64,000 nucleotides of DNA, taken from Kalaharituber pfeilii. Lineage: Eukaryota; Ascomycota; Pezizomycetes; Pezizales; Pezizaceae. Location of the stretch: assembly GCA_015179045.1 (NCBI GenBank), contig WHUZ01000134.1, positions 53,245 through 117,244 of the forward strand, in the 5' to 3' direction. The stretch's first letter is position 1. Each line of letters begins with the position of its first letter. Below are positions 57,251 to 64,000 of this stretch, in pieces. The notes below the pieces were generated by a model. It saw only the letters and a program-made list of their open reading frames with translations. It was not told the DNA's origin and ran no database searches. The translations under genes were made by a program, and so were the position numbers.

Positions 57251-58817
57251 AATGTTACCTTACGGCCAGTTGATAGTTAACACTCATCATATTCACTTTC
57301 TCTTTCACTTTCTCTGATATCTGTAATTAATCCCTATCTACACCACCGTGATGAACTTAATATCCTCGATAGCAGAATCTTCTACTAAATATACCGAATA
57401 CCACCTATCCTTCGACGACCACGTCCTCTTTCATAATGCGTGCATCCAATGCCGCAATGCGGAGTTCATGAGGTCGACTAGGATGGAAAAGTCTTTTCTC
57501 ATTCTCTTTATGTCCGCCCTGTCTCAGATGCGGAAATAGTACGGGAACATCTTAAAAGTGATGTCATTGTAGGTGACCATTTGCCAATTAATCGTTTCCC
57601 GTTGTCGTGAATCTGTAAAATGTACACCATTTCTATCTCTCACATTAAGTTATTTCATGGCGCTTCCCAAATTAGATCTCGTGACTCTAGCACTATGACA
57701 AACCTCGTGGTCCTCAGAGAGGTGACATCCATGAGGATAAACTTCTCTGTCCCTCCTGTCGTTGAGACTCTTATGATGTTTTCTCCCTAACACTCTATGT
57801 CGCGTTTGCTTGGCGCCACCAGAAAGTCAGAAACGGGCAATTCCAATTTTGGATGCTTTAGCTTCACTTTGTGTCTTCGAGCCCACAAAGCAGGTAATTG
57901 CAGTGGTGACCCAGGTCAATCACTATCAAAATGTATAGACTGCTCAGAAGTGCAGAGGCAACAGATCAGTTCCACTATCATCTGGCAAACCAACAAAATT
58001 CCGCTTAGTCAACGTCTGGTTACGAGACTACTGTAGCAAACCAAGACGGGTGGCAAGGGTGCGAAGGTTGAAGTTGAAGAAAGAGATGGATGGCATCAAT
58101 GCCGGGATAGAGACTTTAGAAGGGAGACTGCCCTAAAGCCATTGCTGTCGATGGCGAAATTGCAACCATCAAGAGTCCCGAAAAACTGTTCTGACCCATA
58201 CTGTACATGGATATTGGATACTATTGTCCAATGGGTCGACATCTTGCCGAATGGTTTCAATTTCTGGATGGTCCAACCGATTCACCAATGCGGCGCGCAC
58301 CCTAAGTTGCTCCATTTACCAAAGTGTAAATCACCCTTCTCTAATTGTAAAAAATATTACACCATTTAGACACTGTCAAACACCCCAAAACGGCAACTTC
58401 ACGCAATCAGCCTTACAGCGAAATTTTGGTAGACTCGAGCTCTAGTCTAGCGATCTATGGTGTAACATAATCTACCAGGATTAAACAACCGGGATATTGC
58501 GCAATCTCCGGATGCCGCAACAAAAATTCATGTAAGTGCAAATAGACCTCAAGAGGGCTCCAATTGAAGCCAGAGCATCATACGAGCTTACTAAGCAGAA
58601 TAGGGTCTGGTTCACGAGATTACCAGAGCATCGCAGAATATAGTAATCTTCCGCATCTTCATTAGGAGCCAATTTCTAGTATATGAGTCGTGACTATTTT
58701 GATATACTAAATCCTATCCTGGACACATTCTGAGCTGCCAGGTGTCAACGTAATCTTATTCACTTGATGTATAACTCTATTACCTATGCTGAGGAAGTAG
58801 AGCGGGTTTGGTAGTTC
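57251..58817. other. Gene-free interval
   Basis: Several short open frames (57348-57539, 57797-58036, 58142-58445), none recognised. TCTGGTTACGAGACTA at 58015-58030 is another end of the dispersed palindrome family. Confidence 0.45.
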
Positions 58818-58828
58818 ACCATGACCGT

Positions 58829-58916
58829 TTTTTTTTTGTTTTGTTTTTAATTTCATTAATCGTATGCCGCCCTATGGGCTATGACGATGTACTAACTTGA
58901 ATCCCATCACTCAAAA
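58829..58916 (-). mobile_element. 88-bp retroelement tail with 11-bp target duplication
   Basis: T-rich start (TTTTTTTTTGTTTTGTTTTT), then AATTTCATTAATCGTATGCC and GCCCTATGGGCTATGACGAT. It is flanked by ACCATGACCGT at 58818-58828 and 58917-58927. On the minus strand the sequence CATAGCCCATAGGGCGGCAT then ACGATTAATGAAATT plus A tail aligns with the 3' end of the LINE relic near 56.55 kb (GTAGTCCCCAGGGCAGTATA, CGAGTGATGA). It is best read as a 5'-truncated copy of that family. Confidence 0.9.
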
Positions 58917-58927
58917 ACCATGACCGT

Positions 58928-61548
58928 AGGGCGAACGGGCTGCGTAAGTCAGATATTACAGCATCGTAACTGTAGTTTTCAAGAGCCCAAACCAATTAAC
59001 CAGTACCGCCAGCTGTTTGAAAAATATCTTCCTATGCATGTCTTTGTATTTTGTAACTTTAGAGAGCCTCCACACTTTTTCGCACTGCATAATAGCCCAG
59101 TATTACAATATACCTGCATAAACAAAAATGTACCTTTCGATATGACAGTCTACTCTCTACATATTACCCTATGGGCCTAGACCTCGTATAGCACGTGCGA
59201 CGGCCGCACATTTATTGCCATTGTGTATCACATCTGTGCAACGCTGTATACTTGATATATCTGACATAAGCAGCCTGCTCACCTGTGGCCTACCAAACCC
59301 GGCAGCATAGGTAATAGATCTCGTTGACACCTGGCAGCTCAGAGTGTGTCTAGCATAGGATTTGGTATATGCTAAATAGGTCACTGTTCATATACTAAAA
59401 AATTGGCCTAATGAATATATTCTGCGATGCTCTTGCCTCAATTTGAACTTTTAGGAATTTTTGTTGTGGCATCGGGATAATGCGCAAGGTCCGGTAGAAT
59501 ACGTTCAATCGGTTATTTACACCAATTTATACCAACGAATTCTGGGATCAATTTTGAGATTTTTACACCACATTATTTAGCTCTTGGGCATACCGAATGC
59601 GAGACCGGTCACTAGTCATTGGTCTCCACGAATTCCACATATGGGTTGGTGTCACGAAGCACATGAATTGGTTGATTTCTCACAACTAATTGAGATTGAC
59701 TATACCTGATTTGGGATTGGCCCCTCACCACCGACATACCTTCTCTTTATAGTAGCTTAGAAAAGGCCAGTCCTCTGGAATAAATCCTGAGGACGGAGGG
59801 AGGAGAATAAAAGTATCATCATAACACGCCTCGAGACTGATCGGCGCACTTCATCCACTTGCAATTTCTAGTACTCTACGACTCGAAATAGCCATGTAAG
59901 ACTGACCTCTTATGGCAGGGAAGAAATGTATGTATGCGGAGAAATGCAGAGGTCGGAAGGTGATTTAGCATTGCTTGCGGATGCATGCCCCATATGGAGC
60001 GGAGAAAGTTGAAAGGACCAGCATGAGGCTTGGAAGTCATGTATGAAAAAAATCTTTGGACGGGGTCAAAAAGAGTTCTCATACTCTCGTCAGTCTTAGA
60101 AGCAATGAATCGACAACCAAAAAATCCGAGTGTTGCTGAATAATACTAGAAAACGCTATTTTCCTTTATTTATTCAGTTTGTTTACCGTTCTATATGATA
60201 ATATATATGTCGCTTCCTCCTTTGAATAGTTCGTCAGTGACCAGCTCATCCGTAATTCACACACACTTGTTACACTTACGTAGAGCTCGTCCGACCTCGC
60301 ACGCATGTACGGCGGTGTTACTTTCTATATCATTACTCGTGTACCACACTAAGGTCTATGACAAGGTATGTAACAAATGGAACAAAGGAAAAAAGAAAAA
60401 CAACGCTCTGAGAAATGCCTTGAGCAGTGCTGTATGTACTGGTCCGGGGGTTACAGGCTGGCAATTCAGATAGACTCTATAGAATACGATATAGTTAATA
60501 AATTTATTATATTATTATACTGCTTGTAGATATGGTGGTCGATAGAAGAAGTACTAGGTAGTACATTTGCACTCGACCGATACCCATCGCCCAGCCGTCG
60601 TGTCAAGTACTCTGTCAAGTCAAGATAGATTGTCAGGTCAGCTGATCAGCTTGCCATGGTGTGCCGAACATTCCTCGCACTACAAAGCATCTTAGTCTGG
60701 TTGGGCATGAGACTAACAAAAGTGTCCATCTGACCTTGCCTGTGATGTATTTTTTTTACCTGGATATCATACTACAAGGAGCGCCCCTGGTACGTGCCGA
60801 TTTCCCCCCTTCACTCACCGTACACACACTACAGAAATATAACTCGACCTTCAAGCACAAGCTTAAGTTTGGCAGAAGAGCTTTTCGTTGTCACTGGCTA
60901 CCGCTGCTTTGCCGATTCGAAGTACTTGAACGTGTCCGGACGTGACTGTCATGGCTCCTCTGTGTGGAGAATTCGAACTCGATAGCTTCCTTCATCAGTT
61001 CATGTCACCCCTGCTTCAAGCACATGCTATTCCTGCAACCCATGTTTCTTCAAATCAAAACCCGGAAGTCCCTACTTGGCTGAAACGAAACTTCTAATTA
61101 CCCCGGTCCCGACTCCCCGTTGGCTGATCCGGAGCGCCGAGAGCCGAGACAAAGCATACAAGTCAAGGATTCAAATGTCACAGCTGTGGAAAAAGACGCG
61201 ACTCTCAGAGAGGTTTTGAAGATTGTGTGATCTATCTCATTTATTTATTATAAAACAGGGAAACAAAGAACTCCCAGATATAAGACCCCATCTAAAAGAT
61301 AATCTGAAAAAGATAAAATACAAGGGGCGAGAATGACAGAAAGAAAACCATGTTTTAAAAGAATATAAGCTCAAAAAAAGAGAAAGAGAAAAAATATCGA
61401 TAAAAGAAAAACCCTTTTTAACTCATGGTGTAAAAAATATCGGAAACTTCCAGAAACCTTCATGATTATCCCCTTATCGCTCTAATCCGTCGCCGCACTT
61501 TCCTCGTAACCCTAGAAAGATAAACCGGATTCACAATCGGATCGTCCT
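58928..61548. other. Gene-free interval
   Basis: No gene is supported. The ORFs at 60195-60473 and 60661-60985 contain nothing recognised. TAGTCTGGTTGGGCATGAGA at 60693 is a variant end of the palindrome family. Purine-rich A/G sequence fills 61240-61430. Confidence 0.45.
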
Positions 61549-62037
61549 TTATAATGCCATAGCAAGAGCTAAGACCCCCGCAACACCAACAGCAGCAACT
61601 GCCACAGCGGTGTTTCGTCCGCTACCATTTCCGACATCGTCGGCCCACTCGGTCAATCTCTGGCTTGCCTCGGCTTGCATGTTCTCTGGCAAGTTCTCTA
61701 TCCACTGGCTGACTTCCGGCGGGTACAAACCAGTCTTGATATCCCGCCACACCGACTGTGGTACATTCTCAAGATTGTCCTCGATGCTATCGAACCAGGC
61801 GTCGACGTTAGAGGGGATCGCAGTGATAGAAGGCAGGAGGTCCTCGAAATTGCCCCAGACACTCGTCGCGGCGTCCTTGACGTTGTCAACGTGAGACCCG
61901 ATATTGTCGATGGCGTTGTCAATGGTTTCGCCGACGGTATCGGGGGCTGCAGTCGGCTGGGGGCCTGGGTTGGCGAGGACGCTGGAGACGAAGAAGGTGA
62001 AGACCAAGAGGCGGAGGATGGAGAGGCTGAATTGCAT
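61549..62037 (-). CDS. Small secreted, probably GPI-anchored protein
   Basis: Single exon, 162 aa, ATG at 62037 in context AAAATGC. Residues 1-22 form a signal peptide (MQFSLSILRLLVFTFFVSSV LA). The mature region is acidic, helical-looking and free of cysteine (ETIDNAIDNIGSHVDNVKDA, then LPENMQAEASQRLTEWADDV). A small-residue patch (DVGNGSGRN) precedes a hydrophobic C-terminus with no charged tail (TAVAVAAVGVAGVLALAMAL), the pattern for GPI attachment. I do not recognise a domain. A surface-exposed wall or membrane protein is likely; an effector role is only a possibility. Upstream sequence to about 62190 would hold the promoter. Confidence 0.8.
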   Translation of the reverse strand: MQFSLSILRLLVFTFFVSSVLANPGPQPTAAPDTVGETIDNAIDNIGSHVDNVKDAATSVWGNFEDLLPSITAIPSNVDAWFDSIEDNLENVPQSVWRDIKTGLYPPEVSQWIENLPENMQAEASQRLTEWADDVGNGSGRNTAVAVAAVGVAGVLALAMAL

Positions 62038-64000
62038 TTTGATGGAGTCGGGTACGAAGTGTATCGCCTATGAAGGAATTGTCTTCGTATGAAATAATTG
62101 ATTGTACAGTAATTGCTATTCCTGGTAAACGCTCTTAATTGATGATGACTTGGATGAGGTAAAGAGATACTTGAGTAATCTGAGGACAATCTCCCTCATT
62201 TATAGTTCACCGACCCGTCTCGATTTCACTTAGCAGGGCACCCGGGCCCCGTCCGCAATTCTTGCATGGAATCTTCAAGCACACCACTGCCACTTCACAA
62301 TCCTTTCTCCATGGTGCCAAAGCCTGCCTTAGTTTACCCAGAGTTGAATTGGCTTGCGTGTGTGGGCGCGCATGAGCCATCTGCATGGCCACCATGGCAC
62401 CTATGCGTCGTCAGATTCTGGCTGTGGGTCGTGGCGGCATGAGCGCGAAATCTTAGAAATTCCCTTGCTGTCGAAATTTTGAGGATTGGGGCAGTGCCGC
62501 GAATCCCTGCTTCCCCGGAAGCTTCCTAGGCTAAGTACTCCACCACTGAGGGCTTGGGTAGGAATCGATTATTGGGGGGGGGGGGGGAAGGCCGTTTTGC
62601 GTTAATATATACAGGATGAAACTTGTGGCAGGCCTAGGTTAATTTGACGTCTGCTGTTGCAGGCTTTTTATTAAGTTCAAGTAGTAGCCGTGGCCAGTTC
62701 TGAGGTTTGAGATTGATTCTGAGGTACTTTCGGGAGGCCAAGAATTCTTTTGGAGAGCTGCTGCGCTGCGAGCGGTTAAATTCTGAACTTGGTATCCTCT
62801 TCTATAAGCTAATTTATGATAGTGCTTTGAGAACTTGATGTGCGTGTCGTTGGCTTACTGTGCATCCCTTGTTCGAAGCTAACGCCGGCGCCGGTGCCGA
62901 GAGTCCGACAACGTCATAATGGCTCTGGCGTTGAACAAAATGCTAACAATAATAGCGCTCTCTTTCATCATCAGCCTCATGTGCTTACGACGAAGCCATC
63001 GCGGTGATTGACGAGAGTAACGTGTGGGTCTACCTTCTAAAGAGTCAGGGAAAGCGTATAGCGTTAGAGCTGCGCCTCAGGTGATCTCCGAGTTTCCCCC
63101 ATGAACTCTTGGCACGGGGCTTTCGAAGAGCCTTGGCACTTGGCACCATTAACACCAGACGAGGTGCAATCTTACTAAGTAGTCTCGTAAACAGGGTTAC
63201 GAGACTAGTGCAATCTCACAGTGCGATTCACATAAAGAGCCTTTTCATGCTCAGCTCTTTCTACAATAGGCTGCAACAGGCACCTCACCAAGTACATTTT
63301 TGCTCCTTCTTGACCTTAAGGCGCCTCTCTTGGCGCTCTTCTCTTGCCCATGAGTATGCAGTCTCGAATCATTCCTTTCTCCTATGCTGAGCCCTGTCCA
63401 CTTGCTCCTAACCCAAGGCCTCCTGCAGCTGGATACTTGTGGCAGTCTGGTGCTGTCTCCGTTTTTCTTTTTTGGGTGCTGGAGTACTTCACGATAGTGG
63501 CGGTTCGAGGCGCGGGCGCTGCGCAATATCAGAGAACAGGGGTATCGCTGAAGTATGTACCGGCACTACAAGGGTACAGTAGCAGGGCACGGAGCAGGGG
63601 AGCGAGAACGAGGTGACATTGATGTTGGGGCTGATTGCTCGGGAGCATGATCAGCTAGCCATAGCGAAGGATGAATGCAGTTCCAAGCCGCGCAATTCTA
63701 GGTCTGGACCCTCATCCAGTTGTGTTAGTTGCTGTAAAAGCGCGCCCTAGCAGTATCCATCACTCCACCAATCCTCCTCATCTTTCAACTCTGATTAGTA
63801 AGAAATTAGGAGTGTCTCTGTTGTTGAGAACCTGAAGTTAAGGAAGCTCTCCACTCACACACAGAGAAACATCCCTACTAATCCTAGACTGGCAAGGGGG
63901 AGAAGGCGTAGCACCATATTGATAAAGATCCAAACTACACCGAGGAACGAGTGGTGGGGAGCGATTCTGGTATGCCAATCCGAAGCGTGCAGACGGTGAC
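62038..64000. other. Gene-free right end
   Basis: No supported gene. A G run of about 15 lies at 62574-62587, and the palindrome TAGTCTCGTAAACAGGGTTA continuing to CGAGACTA is at 63180-63207. An ORF at 63344-63616 is unremarkable. A gene could begin beyond the edge. Confidence 0.45.
63180..63207. repeat. 28-bp palindrome of the TAGTCTCGTAA family
   Basis: TAGTCTCGTAA is followed by a 6-bp spacer (ACAGGG) and the inverted copy TTACGAGACTA. It is a shortened relative of the 43-bp palindrome at 37507. Confidence 0.93.

Noticed and set aside
61675..62073. 132-codon plus-strand ORF
   Set aside because: Antisense of the secreted protein gene. The opposite strand has the signal peptide and GPI-type end.

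Overview
The window looks like nuclear DNA of a filamentous ascomycete (Pezizomycotina; a plant-associated Leotiomycete would fit, but this is inference). The evidence is short GT-AG introns of about 50-150 bp, widely spaced genes on both strands, fungus-specific protein families (PL3 pectate lyase, GH55 glucanase, an SMP/C2 protein of the Mug190 type, fungal 3-deoxy-hexulosonate aldolase), and transposon debris including one very AT-rich inverted repeat that looks RIP-mutated. No bacterial-style operon, CRISPR array or rRNA gene is visible.

Layout. 1-9.6 kb is gene-free and built of repeats: a TA-flanked MITE (2378-2800), a repeated block of about 85 bp, two 233-bp direct repeats (3230, 6235) on either side of a degenerate minisatellite (3.82-5.69 kb), and a long-TIR element (6642-7520) that carries an 80-bp mini-element. 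9.6-14 kb holds a duplicated pair of tiny Tyr/Ser/Asn/Gly-rich genes (81 and 78 aa, identical intron positions) and a class-I O-methyltransferase. 18.8-22 kb holds a frameshifted PL3 pectate lyase next to an intact aldolase of the D-galacturonate pathway type. 24.4-27 kb holds an NmrA-like reductase whose last codons are tandemly duplicated and a decayed TSR2 copy. 30.5-34.65 kb is a four-exon gene for a 1312-aa SMP/C2 lipid-transfer protein. 39.3-41 kb is a seven-exon secreted GDSL esterase with a retroelement scrap in its first intron. 44.1-47 kb is a six-exon secreted GH55 beta-1,3-glucanase. 52.3-53.9 kb is the AT-rich inverted repeat. 54.7-57.3 kb contains relics of a gypsy retrotransposon and a LINE. 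61.5-62 kb encodes a small secreted, probably GPI-anchored protein. The remaining intervals show no convincing gene.

Functionally, the recognisable enzymes fit a saprotroph or plant-associated fungus. They cover pectin cleavage (now broken) and galacturonate catabolism, wall glucan degradation and deacetylation. The most interesting material is the mobile DNA. Four very short retroelement tails with 11-13 bp target duplications can be seen, three related to LINE-type 3' ends. There is also an interrupted TIR whose partner arm records the empty site, and a dispersed palindromic family ending in TAGTCTCGTAACCAG. I found no convincing new multi-gene system.
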